This document shows, piece after piece, positions 33,291 to 42,656 of a stretch of 64,000 nucleotides of DNA (position 1 is the stretch's first letter; the number at the start of each line of letters is the position of its first letter). The translations under genes were made by a program, and so were the position numbers. Location: the NCBI RefSeq assembly GCF_021283545.2, contig NZ_CP128540.1, positions 1,647,501-1,711,500 on the forward strand, read 5' to 3'. The notes under the pieces were generated by a model that saw nothing but the letters and a program-made list of their open reading frames with translations, made no database searches and was not told the DNA's origin. The stretch comes from Pseudomonas alloputida (GTDB lineage Bacteria; Pseudomonadota; Gammaproteobacteria; Pseudomonadales; Pseudomonadaceae).

Positions 33291-34279
33291 AACTTCGTTT
33301 CCGCCTTTACGTTGTTCCTTTGACGCTGCTGGCCCTCGCGGGCTGCGCCTCGCAGGGGAAGCCGCCGCCATCCATCTCGCTCGACGAGACGGTGCTGGCC
33401 CAGCCGTTGCCCGAACCGCCCAAGCCCGTCGAAGTCGTCGCCGTCCCTGAACCGCTGGCGCTGCCGGCGCAGTTGAAGCCCCTGCCGGAACTCGATGAGG
33501 CCCCCGTTGCGCCGGAGCCGGCCGACGAAAAGGTGCGCGTTTCCCGTGCCAATGCAGAAGCGCGTATCGCGCCTACCCGTGAGGGCTACGTCAACGCGAT
33601 TCAGGTGTGGCCGTTCACCGATGGCGCGCTTTATCAGGTCTATGCGTCGCCGGGGCGCGTGACGGTGGTTTCGCTTCAACCGGGCGAGGAACTGGTAACG
33701 GTCGCCGCCGGCGATACCGTGCGCTGGATCGTGGGCGACACGTCCAGCGGCGGCGGGGCCGATCTGCGCGTCAATGTGCTGGTCAAGCCTATCCGCTCCG
33801 GTCTGAAAACCAATCTCGTCATCACCACCAGTCGGCGCACCTACCTGCTGGAGCTGACCTCGACCGAGAGGGCATGGATGGCGTCGGTGTCCTGGGACTA
33901 TCCGAAAGACCGAATGCTCGCGTTGCAGCGCCAGGCGCAGGCAGCGCAGGCAACAACGCCTGTCGATACGGGCCTGTCGCTGGACAAGATCCGCTTCCGC
34001 TACGCGGTATCGGGCAGCAACCCGCCGTGGAAGCCTCTGCGCGCCTTCGATGATGGAGAGAAGGTCTATATCCAGTTCCCGCCGGGCATCGCCCAGGGCG
34101 AGCTGCCGCCGCTGTTTGTCATCGGCGCGCAGGGCGACGGGCAACTGGTGAACTACCGTTTTCGCTCGCCGTACTACGTCGTGGATCGCCTGTTCGGCGC
34201 GGCCGAACTGCGGCTGGGCGGCGATGGCGGCGACGTGGTGCGGATCGAGCGCACCGATGGTGTTGCACGGAGGAACTGA
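33287..34279 (+). CDS. trbG: TrbG, VirB9-like outer-membrane channel component
   Basis: The protein is 330 aa. The signal ends in LLALAGC (Cys20), so it may be a lipoprotein. A Pro/Glu-rich spacer (about 25-85) leads to the CagX/VirB9 domain: NAIQVWPFTDGALYQVYASP, VTVVSLQPGEELVTVAAGDT, LNVLVKPIRSGLKTNLVITT (read in the same frame) and WKPLRAFDDGEKVYIQFPPG. It would build the core ring with TrbI. Confidence 0.93.
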   Translation: MKLRFRLYVVPLTLLALAGCASQGKPPPSISLDETVLAQPLPEPPKPVEVVAVPEPLALPAQLKPLPELDEAPVAPEPADEKVRVSRANAEARIAPTREGYVNAIQVWPFTDGALYQVYASPGRVTVVSLQPGEELVTVAAGDTVRWIVGDTSSGGGADLRVNVLVKPIRSGLKTNLVITTSRRTYLLELTSTERAWMASVSWDYPKDRMLALQRQAQAAQATTPVDTGLSLDKIRFRYAVSGSNPPWKPLRAFDDGEKVYIQFPPGIAQGELPPLFVIGAQGDGQLVNYRFRSPYYVVDRLFGAAELRLGGDGGDVVRIERTDGVARRN

Positions 34280-34281
34280 CC

Positions 34282-35562
34282 ATGAGCCAGGATGACACTC
34301 CCGACCTTGCCGCGCCGCAGGCGGACAAGGTGGCGCCGGAGGCAGTGGCGCTGCGCGCCCAGCCGCGTCCAGTCACACGCCTGAACCGGCGCTCGCTGGC
34401 CATCCTTGCCGGCGTCCTAGCGGTCGCCGTGCTCGGCGCGCTGATGTGGTCGCTGCAACCTCATCGACGCAGCACAGGCGAGCAGACCGAGCTTTACAAC
34501 GTCGATCGCGTGTCAAAGTCGGAAGGACTGGATGCGCTGCCGACGGACTATTCCAAGCTGCCGCCGGCGTTGCTGCCTGCCGTTCCCGAACTAGGGCCAC
34601 CGCTGCCGGGCGATCTTGGCCCGGCTATCGTGAAGTCGCAGCAACCGGCGACGGCTGCCTACGCGGCCCCCGGTCACGACCCGAACGATGCCCTGCGAAA
34701 AGAAGCCGAGGCGGCCGCGGCCTCGTCCGTGTTCTTCCGCTCGGGTGGGCAGAATGCGGCGCCGGTAGCGCAGACACAGGTGGCCGCTGCGCCGGGCTTC
34801 GCCGCCAATGCGGCGTTTGACCCGCTGGCGGCCGGGCCGGCCTCCACGGCGGCCCAACCTGCTGACCCGACAGCGGTGCAAAACCGGCAAGACCAGAAAG
34901 AGGCTTTCATGAAAGCTGGCCCCACTGAAACCCGTAATTCCGGCAATCTGACTCTGCCAATTTCGCCGTATCAGGTTATGGCCGGAACAGTGGTCGCAGG
35001 TGCCTTGGTGACGGGCATCAAGTCGGACTTGCCCGGCGACGTGATCGCCACGGTGACGGAGCCGGTCTATGACACAGCCACCGGGCGCTTCCTGCTGATT
35101 CCGCAGGGTTCGCGCATCCTGGGCAAATACAACAGCCAGGTCAGCTACGGGCAGAGCCGCGTTCAAGTCGTCTGGAACCGGATCATCCTGCCGGACACGT
35201 CTTCGCTCACGCTCGACAACCTGGCCGGCACCGACCCAGCCGGCTATGCCGGGCTGGAGGACGATGTGGACTACCACTGGGGCCGCATCTTTGCCGGTGC
35301 GGCACTCACCACGCTGCTGGGCGTCGGTGCCGAGCTGGCCGCGCCGGAGAACCGGCAGGATGGTGATCGCGTCATCATCGCTGGGCGCGACAGCGCGCAG
35401 GACAGCATCAATCAGGTCGGCCAGGAGATGACCCGGCGCAACCTCAACATCCAGCCGACCTTAACGCAACGGCCGGGCCTGCCGGTTCGCATCATCGTCA
35501 ACCGGGATCTGGTGCTGCGGCCGTACCAGCCGCTGTTCTTCAACCGGGGGACTTCACGATGA
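34282..35562 (+). CDS. trbI: TrbI, VirB10-like channel scaffold
   Basis: The protein is 426 aa. One N-terminal span (about 36-55, SLAILAGVLAVAVLGALMW), a long Pro/Ala-rich periplasmic linker, and a C-terminal VirB10 domain from about residue 225 (LPISPYQVMAGTVVAGALVT, FLLIPQGSRILGKYNSQVSY, GRIFAGAALTTLLGVGAELA) give the expected plan. VirB10 proteins span both membranes. The stop overlaps the DUF2274 start. Confidence 0.94.
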   Translation: MSQDDTPDLAAPQADKVAPEAVALRAQPRPVTRLNRRSLAILAGVLAVAVLGALMWSLQPHRRSTGEQTELYNVDRVSKSEGLDALPTDYSKLPPALLPAVPELGPPLPGDLGPAIVKSQQPATAAYAAPGHDPNDALRKEAEAAAASSVFFRSGGQNAAPVAQTQVAAAPGFAANAAFDPLAAGPASTAAQPADPTAVQNRQDQKEAFMKAGPTETRNSGNLTLPISPYQVMAGTVVAGALVTGIKSDLPGDVIATVTEPVYDTATGRFLLIPQGSRILGKYNSQVSYGQSRVQVVWNRIILPDTSSLTLDNLAGTDPAGYAGLEDDVDYHWGRIFAGAALTTLLGVGAELAAPENRQDGDRVIIAGRDSAQDSINQVGQEMTRRNLNIQPTLTQRPGLPVRIIVNRDLVLRPYQPLFFNRGTSR

Positions 35563-35804
35563 GCACGACCAAGAAGCTGCGGCTCGGCCCGCTGCCGAAG
35601 ACCGAGAGCACCAAGCTGACTTTCGTTTGCCCGACCAGCTTGAAAGTCGACCTCGACCGCTACGCCGCGCTACACGCGCAGGCGTATGGCGAGGCCGTTG
35701 ATGCGGCGACGCTGATCCCGCATATGCTGGAAGCGTTCATGGCGGGGGATCGAGGATTCAGGAAGGGCACGGCGACCCGCAGCACACCACCGAAGCCGCC
35801 ATGA
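35559..35804 (+). CDS. DUF2274 domain protein, last gene of the transfer operon
   Basis: The protein is 81 aa, start overlapping the trbI stop. KLRLGPLPKTESTKLTFVCP, TSLKVDLDRYAALHAQAYGE, LIPHMLEAFMAGDRGF is the DUF2274 pattern, a short RHH-like module always found behind trbI in these elements. DNA binding is plausible but unproven. It is the last ICE gene visible and is followed by a strong terminator. Confidence 0.85.
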   Translation: MSTTKKLRLGPLPKTESTKLTFVCPTSLKVDLDRYAALHAQAYGEAVDAATLIPHMLEAFMAGDRGFRKGTATRSTPPKPP

Positions 35805-35837
35805 TTGCACCGCATGCTATTCAACGGCATCCATCGA

Positions 35838-35870
35838 ACGCGCAGCCCAGGCTGCGCGTTCTTCATTCTG
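35838..35870 (+). terminator. Terminator of the tra/trb operon
   Basis: Ten-base perfect arms ACGCGCAGCC (35838-35847) and GGCTGCGCGT (35850-35859) are followed by TCTTCATTCT. It lies 34 bp after the last gene of the long operon. Confidence 0.85.
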
Positions 35871-36112
35871 GATGCCGCCGAGCCTGTTGGGCTATGATGA
35901 TGCGACAGGCCCGCCGTTCCTCGGCAATCCAGCACTACACAGTGCGATGCGGCTTTCTCTCCCAACGCTCCTATGTCGCTCCTAGCCGACAACGCCGCTC
36001 TTCTTCTAAGCGGCCCCGAAAGGAGCTAACCTACTGTCCCATATACGGTTTCAAGTCCTTCTTGATTTGCGCGAAAGAATTGACACCGGCACTTTTTTGT
36101 TGCCTGTACGGG
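35871..36112. other. Interval containing the right end of the ICE
   Basis: No gene is supported here. The stretch lies between the trb terminator and the first P. putida REP. The Tn4371-family core repeat that I recall (TTTTTCAT) is not present exactly; the nearest are TTCTTCAT at 35859-35866, inside the terminator, and TTTTTTGTT near 36093. The left end is outside the window, so the duplicated site cannot be proven. No tRNA gene lies here. Confidence 0.5.
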
Positions 36113-36140
36113 CCCTTTCGCGGGTGAACCCGCTCCTACG
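36113..36140. repeat. P. putida-type REP sequence (single)
   Basis: TTTCGCGGGTGAACCCGCTC followed by CTACG is the common REP palindrome of the P. putida group. The same sequence occurs at 40270 and, in variant form, at 60686. It marks chromosomal rather than ICE DNA. Confidence 0.8.
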
Positions 36141-36180
36141 GGTACAGCGTTGCCCTCAGGTCAGGTGACCCCGCCAAAAA

Positions 36181-37065
36181 TCAGATCTGCTCCAGCAACC
36201 ACCCCCTGAATGCCCGCAGCGACGGCAGTGCCTCATTCCTCGGCGGGTAGATCAGGTAATAACTGCGCTGGCTGGCAAACGCCACCCCCGGGCTGTACAG
36301 CTCTCCCTTGGCCAGTTCCTCCTCCACCAATATGCGCGGCACCAGCCCGATCCCGATCCCGGCACGTACCGCCTGGATCAGGTGCGAGGTCAGCTCGAAG
36401 CTCGGCCCCAGCCGCATCGCCCGGTGCGGCAGGCCATGATGGGAAAACCACTCGCCCCACGCATGCGGGTTGTTGGCCACATTCAGCAGCACCTCTTCGC
36501 TGATCCTGGCCGGGCTCCAGCCTTGGCTGCCGACGCCAGCCTCCGGCGGCAAGATCACCACCAGCTCCTCGGCATGCAGGCGATGGCAGACAAGACCCGG
36601 CAAGTCGTGGCTGGCCACGCCGATGGCGGCATCGATTTCGCTGGTGTCGAAGTTGATGGTTTCAATGCGTGAATGAATGTGCACCAGCATGCCCGGGTGA
36701 GCGCTGTAGAACGCATGCAGCCTCGGCAACAGCCATTTCGAACCGAAGGTTGGCAGGGTGGCCAGGCGCAACGTGCCTACTCCCGATTGATAGGCCAGTG
36801 CCTGCAAGGTGGCGCTGCGGATGCGCCCCAGTGCCTCGCTCAGCTCGCGCTGGTACAGGCGGCCGACATCGGTCAGCTGTACCTGGCGCCCCTCGCGGCG
36901 GAACAGGGTCAGGCCCAACTGCTGCTCCAGGGCCTGTACCTGGCGGCTGACCGCGCTTTGGGTCAGCGACAGTTCGGCGGCGGCGCGGGTGTAGCTTTCA
37001 TGCCGGGCGGCGGCCTCGAAAGCCAGCAGCAGTGACATGGATGGGGTCAGGTGGCGGTAATTCAT
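36181..37065 (-). CDS. LysR-family regulator (GcvA-like) divergent from ydiJ
   Basis: The protein is 294 aa. LTPSMSLLLAFEAAARHESY, TRAAAELSLTQSAVSRQVQA, LEQQLGLTLFRREGRQ is the HTH of the GcvA/AmpR branch. The effector domain starts near residue 92 (GTLRLATLPTFGSKWLLPRL). It is divergent from the flavoprotein gene at 37218 with a 152-bp space, the usual arrangement for a LysR activator and its target. It is the first chromosomal gene right of the ICE, and its 3' end faces the element. Confidence 0.9.
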   Translation of the reverse strand: MNYRHLTPSMSLLLAFEAAARHESYTRAAAELSLTQSAVSRQVQALEQQLGLTLFRREGRQVQLTDVGRLYQRELSEALGRIRSATLQALAYQSGVGTLRLATLPTFGSKWLLPRLHAFYSAHPGMLVHIHSRIETINFDTSEIDAAIGVASHDLPGLVCHRLHAEELVVILPPEAGVGSQGWSPARISEEVLLNVANNPHAWGEWFSHHGLPHRAMRLGPSFELTSHLIQAVRAGIGIGLVPRILVEEELAKGELYSPGVAFASQRSYYLIYPPRNEALPSLRAFRGWLLEQI

Positions 37066-37217
37066 TCATAAAAGTCATTGATAGCGGCAGGATTATCCGT
37101 TTGCCCCTGACGCGAAACTACAGGAACATTGGCCTATACGTCATCCCTGCATGCCTGAACCCATGCCGGGGCCACAGGTATCCCGTGATCTAGCCAATAT
37201 CAAGAGGCCATCCTTCG

Positions 37218-40200
37218 ATGATCGCCCAGCTGTCCACCGTTGCACCGAGCGCCAATTACCCCGAATTCCTCGAAGCCCTGCGCAACAGCGGCTTCCGCGG
37301 CCAGATCAGTGCCGACTACGCAACCCGCACGGTACTGGCCACCGACAACTCGATCTACCAGCGCTTGCCGCAGGCGGCGGTGTTCCCGCTGGATGCCGAC
37401 GATGTGGCGCGGGTCGCCACGCTGATGGGCGAGCCGCGCTTCCAGCAGGTCAAGCTGACCCCGCGCGGTGGTGGCACCGGCACCAACGGCCAGTCGCTGA
37501 CCGACGGTATCGTCGTCGACCTGTCGCGGCACATGAACAACATCCTCGAAATCAACGTGGAAGAGCGCTGGGTGCGGGTACAGGCCGGCACGGTCAAGGA
37601 CCAGCTCAATGCTGCGCTCAAGCCGCACGGGCTGTTCTTCGCCCCTGAGCTGTCCACCTCCAACCGCGCCACGGTCGGCGGCATGATCAACACGGATGCC
37701 AGTGGCCAGGGCAGCTGCACCTACGGTAAAACCCGCGACCACGTGCTGGAGCTGCACAGCGTGCTGCTCGGTGGCGAACGCCTGCACAGCCTGCCGATCG
37801 ACGATGCTGCGCTGGAACAGGCCTGCGCCGCGCCGGGCCGGGTCGGCGAGGTGTACCGCATGGCCCGGGAAATTCAGGAAACCCAGGCCGAACTGATTGA
37901 AACCACCTTCCCCAAGCTCAACCGTTGCCTGACCGGCTACGACCTGGCGCACCTGCGCGACGAGCAGGGCCGCTTCAACCTCAACAGCGTACTGTGCGGC
38001 GCCGAGGGCTCGCTGGGCTACGTGGTCGAAGCCAAGCTCAACGTGCTGCCGATTCCCAAGTATGCGGTGCTGGTCAATGTGCGCTACACCAGCTTCATGG
38101 ATGCGCTGCGTGATGCCAACGCGCTGATGGCGCACAAGCCGCTGTCGATCGAGACGGTCGACTCCAAGGTGCTGATGCTGGCGATGAAAGACATCGTCTG
38201 GCACAGCGTTGCCGAGTACTTCCCGGCGGACCCCGAGCGCCCCACGCTGGGCATCAACCTGGTGGAGTTCTGCGGCGACGAGCCGGCCGAGGTCAACGCC
38301 AAGGTGCAGGCGTTCATCCAGCACCTGCAAAGCGACACCAGCGTCGAGCGCCTGGGCCACACCTTGGCCGAAGGCGCCGAGGCAGTCACCCGCGTCTATA
38401 CCATGCGTAAGCGTTCGGTCGGCCTGCTGGGCAACGTCGAAGGCGAAGTGCGCCCGCAGCCGTTCGTGGAGGACACCGCAGTACCACCAGAACAGTTGGC
38501 CGACTACATCGCCGACTTCCGCGCACTGCTCGACGGCTACGGCCTGGCCTACGGCATGTTTGGCCACGTCGATGCCGGCGTGCTGCACGTGCGCCCGGCA
38601 CTGGACATGAAGGACCCGGTGCAGGCCGCGCTGGTCAAGCCGATTTCCGATGCCGTTGCCGCGCTGACCAAACGTTATGGCGGGTTGCTGTGGGGTGAGC
38701 ACGGCAAGGGCTTGCGCTCGGAATACGTGCCCGAGTACTTCGGCGAACTGTACCCGGCGTTGCAGCGCCTGAAGGGCGCCTTTGACCCGCACAACCAGCT
38801 CAACCCGGGCAAGATCTGCACGCCACTTGGCAGCGCAGAGGGCCTGACCCCGGTCGATGGCGTGACCCTGCGCGGCGACCTTGACCGTACCATTGACGAG
38901 CGCGTTTGGCAGGACTTCCCCAGCGCCGTGCACTGCAACGGCAATGGCGCCTGTTACAACTATGACCCCAACGACGCCATGTGCCCGTCGTGGAAGGCCA
39001 CCCGCGAACGCCAGCATTCGCCCAAGGGGCGCGCCTCGCTGATGCGCGAGTGGCTGCGCCTGCAGGGCGAGGCGAACATCGATGTGCTGGCTGCGGCGCG
39101 CAACAAGGTGTCGTGGCTCAAGGGCCTGCCGGCGCGTCTGCGCAACAACCGTGCGCGCAACCAGGGCCAGGAAGACTTCTCCCATGAAGTGTACGACGCT
39201 ATGGCCGGCTGCCTGGCGTGCAAGTCGTGCGCCGGGCAGTGCCCGATCAAGGTCAATGTGCCGGATTTCCGCTCGCGCTTCCTCGAGCTTTACCACGGTC
39301 GCTACCAGCGCCCGCTGCGTGACTACCTGATCGGCTCGCTCGAGTTCACCATCCCCTACCTGGCGCACGCGCCGGGGCTGTACAACGCGGTGATGGGCTC
39401 GAAGTGGGTGAGCCAGCTGCTGGCCGACAAGGTGGGCATGGTCGACAGCCCGCTGATCAGCCGCTTCAACTTCCAGGCTACCCTGACCCGTTGTCGCGTT
39501 GGCATGGCCACGGTGCCGGCCCTGCGCGAGCTGACCCCGGCCCAGCGCGAGCGCAGCATCGTGCTGGTGCAGGACGCCTTCACCCGCTACTTCGAAACGC
39601 CGCTGCTGTCGGCCTTCATCGACCTTGCCCACCGCCTGGGCCACCGGGTATTCCTGGCGCCGTACAGCGCCAACGGCAAGCCGTTGCACGTACAGGGTTT
39701 CCTTGGCGCGTTTGCCAAGGCAGCGATCCGCAACGCCACGCAGCTCAAGGCCCTGGCCGATTGCGGTGTGCCGCTGGTGGGGCTGGACCCGGCGATGACG
39801 CTGGTGTATCGCCAGGAGTATCAGAAAGTGCCAGGCCTGGAGGGTTGCCCGAAGGTGCTGCTGCCGCAGGAATGGTTGATGGATGTGCTGCCCGAGCAGG
39901 CGCCTGCCGCACCGGGCAGCTTCCGCCTGATGGCGCACTGCACCGAGAAGACCAATGTGCCGGCCAGCACCCGGCAGTGGGAGCAGGTGTTCGCCCGTCT
40001 GGGGCTGAAGCTGGTGACCGAGGCCACCGGTTGCTGTGGTATGTCCGGTACCTATGGGCACGAAGCTCGCAACCAGGAAACGTCTCGGACCATATTCGAG
40101 CAGAGCTGGGCGACCAAGCTGGACAAGGACGGGGAGCCGCTGGCAACCGGTTATTCGTGCCGTAGCCAGGTCAAGCGCATGACCGAGCGGAAGATGCGTC

Positions 40201-40238
40201 ACCCGCTTGAGGTGGTGTTGCAGTACGCTCAGCGCTGA
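37218..40238 (+). CDS. ydiJ: YdiJ-type FAD/Fe-S oxidoreductase, probable D-2-hydroxyglutarate dehydrogenase
   Basis: The protein is 1006 aa. The FAD-binding (PCMH) domain has TPRGGGTGTNGQSLTDGIVV and SNRATVGGMINTDASGQG. The FAD-linked oxidase C-terminal domain follows (about 200-500). The Fe-S module has HCNGNGACYNY and C665-C668-C671-C675 (CLACKSCAGQCPI). Near the end are the CCG-type motif ATGCCGMSGTYGHEA and HCTEKTNVPA. This fused plan is that of YdiJ, reported to oxidise D-2-hydroxyglutarate and pass electrons to the respiratory chain. The substrate call rests on the family. Confidence 0.88.
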   Translation: MIAQLSTVAPSANYPEFLEALRNSGFRGQISADYATRTVLATDNSIYQRLPQAAVFPLDADDVARVATLMGEPRFQQVKLTPRGGGTGTNGQSLTDGIVVDLSRHMNNILEINVEERWVRVQAGTVKDQLNAALKPHGLFFAPELSTSNRATVGGMINTDASGQGSCTYGKTRDHVLELHSVLLGGERLHSLPIDDAALEQACAAPGRVGEVYRMAREIQETQAELIETTFPKLNRCLTGYDLAHLRDEQGRFNLNSVLCGAEGSLGYVVEAKLNVLPIPKYAVLVNVRYTSFMDALRDANALMAHKPLSIETVDSKVLMLAMKDIVWHSVAEYFPADPERPTLGINLVEFCGDEPAEVNAKVQAFIQHLQSDTSVERLGHTLAEGAEAVTRVYTMRKRSVGLLGNVEGEVRPQPFVEDTAVPPEQLADYIADFRALLDGYGLAYGMFGHVDAGVLHVRPALDMKDPVQAALVKPISDAVAALTKRYGGLLWGEHGKGLRSEYVPEYFGELYPALQRLKGAFDPHNQLNPGKICTPLGSAEGLTPVDGVTLRGDLDRTIDERVWQDFPSAVHCNGNGACYNYDPNDAMCPSWKATRERQHSPKGRASLMREWLRLQGEANIDVLAAARNKVSWLKGLPARLRNNRARNQGQEDFSHEVYDAMAGCLACKSCAGQCPIKVNVPDFRSRFLELYHGRYQRPLRDYLIGSLEFTIPYLAHAPGLYNAVMGSKWVSQLLADKVGMVDSPLISRFNFQATLTRCRVGMATVPALRELTPAQRERSIVLVQDAFTRYFETPLLSAFIDLAHRLGHRVFLAPYSANGKPLHVQGFLGAFAKAAIRNATQLKALADCGVPLVGLDPAMTLVYRQEYQKVPGLEGCPKVLLPQEWLMDVLPEQAPAAPGSFRLMAHCTEKTNVPASTRQWEQVFARLGLKLVTEATGCCGMSGTYGHEARNQETSRTIFEQSWATKLDKDGEPLATGYSCRSQVKRMTERKMRHPLEVVLQYAQR

Positions 40239-40269
40239 GGTTCAGGGCCTTTGGGGGCTGCTTTGCAGC

Positions 40270-40338
40270 CCTTCGCGGGTGAACCCGCTCCTACGGGGGA
40301 TCGTGCACGCCAGGGGGGCGGGGTTACCCGCGAAGAGG
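40270..40338. repeat. REPIN (two inverted P. putida REPs)
   Basis: CTTCGCGGGTGAACCCGCTC (40271-40290) is mirrored by GGGGTTACCCGCGAAGAGG (40320-40338). It lies between the convergent ends of ydiJ and the MFS gene and may also serve as a transcription end. Confidence 0.8.
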
Positions 40339-40351
40339 CCGGCAGCGGCTT

Positions 40352-41554
40352 TCAGGCTTCTGTTGTACGGTCCCTGTCCCTACGCCCTTGGCGGTACAAA
40401 TAGAGGCTCAACACCAACCCGCACGCTGCCGCAGCCGCCGCGAACAGAAACATCGAAGCAAAGCCGAACCCCGCCGCCACCGCACCGACCAATGGCCCGG
40501 TCACCCCCAGTGACAAGTCGATGAACAGCGAATACGCCCCCACCGCCGCCCCGCGGTTAGCCGCCGACACTTGGTTCACTGCCTCCACGCCCAATGCCGG
40601 AAACACCAGCGAGAAACCAAACCCGCTCAATGCAGCCCCCGCCAAGGCCAGTTCGGCGTTGGGTGCCAGCCACAGCATCAACAACCCGAGCGTTTCCACC
40701 GACAGGCAGGCGATCGCCACCCTGAAGCCACCGATGCGGTTGATCAGGTTGCCAAAGAGCAGCCGTGCGCTGATGAAACTGGCGCCGAACAGGCTCAGGG
40801 TCAGCGCCGCATTGGCCCAGCCACGGCTTGCATAGTAAAGGGTGATGAAGGTGGCGATGGTGCCAAAGCCGATCGAACCCAGGGCAAGCCCCGAGCCATG
40901 CGGGAATACCTTGCCCAGCACCCGCAGGAACGGCAGGCGTACACCGCTGACGATGGGGGCGGCTTGCTTGGGCCAGGCCAGCAGCAAACCGAGTACGCAC
41001 AGCAGGATGATGCTCACACCCATGCTCCACAGCCCGATGCCTTTGACCATCAGCACACCCAGTGGGGCGCCGATGGCCAGCGCACCATAGCTGGCGATGC
41101 CGTTCCAGGAGATGACCTTGGCCGTGTTTGCGGCACCCACCCGACCAATGCCCCAGCCGATCGCACCCGAGCCTACCAGGCTTTCGGCGCTGCCCAGCAC
41201 CAGGCGGCCGACCAGCAGGCAAGCCAGGCTCAGCCAGGGCAGGTGAGTGAGGAAGGCGCAGGCCAGCATGAATACCCCGCTTAGCCCGCAGCCGGCCAGG
41301 CCGTACATGACTGCCTTCTTGCTGCCGTGGTTGTCGATGATACGGCTGGCGCCAGGGCGGCTGAGCAACGTCGCGAGGTACTGCACGCTGATCACCAGGC
41401 CGGCGATCACAGCACTGAAACCCAGGTCGTTGTGCACATAGCCGGGCAACACGGCCAGAGGGATGCCGATGTTCAGGTAGCCGATGAAGGTGAACAGGAC
41501 GATGGAGACGACTTGCCCAGTGACGGCAAGGGACGTGGGACTGCGTGGTGGCAT
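40352..41554 (-). CDS. MFS transporter (YhhS/arabinose-efflux-like)
   Basis: The protein is 400 aa with twelve predicted spans. [60 protein letters not shown] contains the loop 2-3 motif of the family. The MFS fold repeats after about residue 205. The overall pattern is that of YhhS-like drug/metabolite exporters common in Pseudomonas. The substrate is unknown. It is convergent with ydiJ and transcribed alone. Confidence 0.88.
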   Translation of the reverse strand: MPPRSPTSLAVTGQVVSIVLFTFIGYLNIGIPLAVLPGYVHNDLGFSAVIAGLVISVQYLATLLSRPGASRIIDNHGSKKAVMYGLAGCGLSGVFMLACAFLTHLPWLSLACLLVGRLVLGSAESLVGSGAIGWGIGRVGAANTAKVISWNGIASYGALAIGAPLGVLMVKGIGLWSMGVSIILLCVLGLLLAWPKQAAPIVSGVRLPFLRVLGKVFPHGSGLALGSIGFGTIATFITLYYASRGWANAALTLSLFGASFISARLLFGNLINRIGGFRVAIACLSVETLGLLMLWLAPNAELALAGAALSGFGFSLVFPALGVEAVNQVSAANRGAAVGAYSLFIDLSLGVTGPLVGAVAAGFGFASMFLFAAAAAACGLVLSLYLYRQGRRDRDRTTEA

Positions 41555-41942
41555 TGGGGATCCGTTGCTGCGGTAAGGATGGCGTTGTGTGCCGCCATCT
41601 TAACCACAGCAAGGGTATTTGCGGGCGCAGCTGTCAGCCTGTAGTCAGTGGGTGTAATCGAGCATCCAGGTCACACTGAACTCGGCTTGCAAGTAATCCA
41701 GCCGCAAGCGCAGCAGGACAAAGCCGGCCCATCGGGTGAACATGGACGAATGCAGCAGGGCGTCGAGCGCTTGAGCGGCTGGCGCATTTCTGCCTCTTTG
41801 CGTTAGGAGGCACGAGTCTGTGTGGGAGAGGGGCGGGGCAGGTGGTAGTGGGTTGTTACAACGTTGATTTTAGACGGTGTGAAAACGTGATGACGGGGGT
41901 AGCCCGCAGGTCAGCCGTTTTCACACAGTCGGGGATGCGCAG
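41555..41942. other. Intergenic stretch with an orphan C-terminus and a long inverted repeat
   Basis: On the minus strand, 41645 to about 41800 reads AQALDALLHSSMFTRW, AGFVLLRLRLDYLQAEFSV, TWMLDYTH then stop. It looks protein-like but has no start codon, so it is possibly a gene remnant. At 41877-41926 GTGTGAAAACG is perfectly mirrored by CGTTTTCACAC, with a GGGGGTAGCCCG core between. The rest shows nothing. Confidence 0.4.
41877..41926. repeat. 11-bp perfect inverted repeat
   Basis: The arms are GTGTGAAAACG (41877-41887) and CGTTTTCACAC (41916-41926), enclosing 28 bases. It lies just beyond the stop of the small ORF at 41943 and could form its transcription end. It does not match the REP family. 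Confidence 0.5.
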
Positions 41943-42071
41943 TTATTCCTGGTCAGCGCTGGATTGATCGTCACCATCCTGCTCGGCGGCAGCTGCCGGT
42001 TCGGCGTGAACGGTCACGGATGGCTCTTCTGGGTTCAGGCTTGGGAAGGGAAGATTCGGGATTTCATGCAT
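41943..42071 (-). CDS. Small acidic protein, 42 aa, unknown
   Basis: ATG 42071 is preceded by GAGGAACGACGAG, a strong ribosome site. The product starts MHEIPNLPFPSLNPEEPSVT and ends in an Ala-, Gln- and Asp-rich acidic tail. There is no signal peptide, membrane span or known motif. A longer reading from 42152 lacks a ribosome site. It lies downstream of phhAB on the same strand but behind a terminator. The start context is the main support. Confidence 0.5.
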   Translation of the reverse strand: MHEIPNLPFPSLNPEEPSVTVHAEPAAAAEQDGDDQSSADQE

Positions 42072-42226
42072 CTCGTCGTTCCTCGCAAGTGTGAGTGAAA
42101 AGTCTGCGCCAGGCGCGTTTGTAGCTTCAAAAAGCTCGGGCAGGATACACAAGTCTGGATGACAGTTTGGTTTTTTTCCCGGTCGTTTGTCGGTTTTGCG
42201 GGCGAACAGCGCACATATGCCCCATG

Positions 42227-42249
42227 AAAAAAAGGGCCTCTGGCCCCTT
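42227..42249 (-). terminator. Terminator of phhAB
   Basis: Read on the minus strand, AAGGGGCC, AGA loop, GGCCC is followed by seven T. It lies 12 bp after the phhB stop. Confidence 0.85.
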
Positions 42250-42260
42250 CCTTCTGGTGT

Positions 42261-42617
42261 TTACTTCCGGCCTTCAGCCGTTTCCGCCACCTTGTCAGTG
42301 CGTGCACACATGATGAAGTCGTTGCGGTGCAGGCCTTTGATCGAGTGGCTCCACCAGGTCACGGTGACCTTGCCCCATTCAGTCAGCAGCCCTGGGTGGT
42401 GGCCTTCGGCTTCGGCGATTTCGCCCACGGCATTGGTGAACGCCAAGGCGTGCTTGAAGTTCTTGAACAGGAACACGCGCTCCAGCTCCATGTGGCCGTC
42501 ACGTACTTCGATGTTCCAGTCCGGGATTTCGCGGATCAGCTCGGCCAGCTCTTCGTCGGTGACTTTCGGCGCATCGGCGCGGCAGGCTTCGCAATGGGCT
42601 TGGTTCAAGGCATTCAT
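42261..42617 (-). CDS. phhB: Pterin-4-alpha-carbinolamine dehydratase PhhB
   Basis: The protein is 118 aa from ATG 42617, the usual family length. The motif [20 protein letters not shown] holds the conserved His-His-Pro and the Trp; [16 protein letters not shown] ends the fold. It dehydrates the 4a-hydroxy-tetrahydropterin formed by PhhA so the cofactor can be reduced again, and in P. aeruginosa it also affects phhA expression. It follows phhA by 39 bp on the same strand. Confidence 0.95.
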   Translation of the reverse strand: MNALNQAHCEACRADAPKVTDEELAELIREIPDWNIEVRDGHMELERVFLFKNFKHALAFTNAVGEIAEAEGHHPGLLTEWGKVTVTWWSHSIKGLHRNDFIMCARTDKVAETAEGRK

Positions 42618-42656
42618 GAGGTGTTTTCCGGTTCGAGTTGTTATCGGCAAGGTCGC

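Noticed and set aside
35859..35866. TTCTTCAT as the ICE attachment core
   Set aside because: It differs by one base from the core I recall for the family and lies in the terminator; without the left end it cannot be confirmed, so it is not listed as attR.
37200..40202. Open 1000-codon frame antisense to ydiJ
   Set aside because: It mirrors a well supported flavoprotein gene; the product has no family pattern and the frame arises from high GC at third positions.
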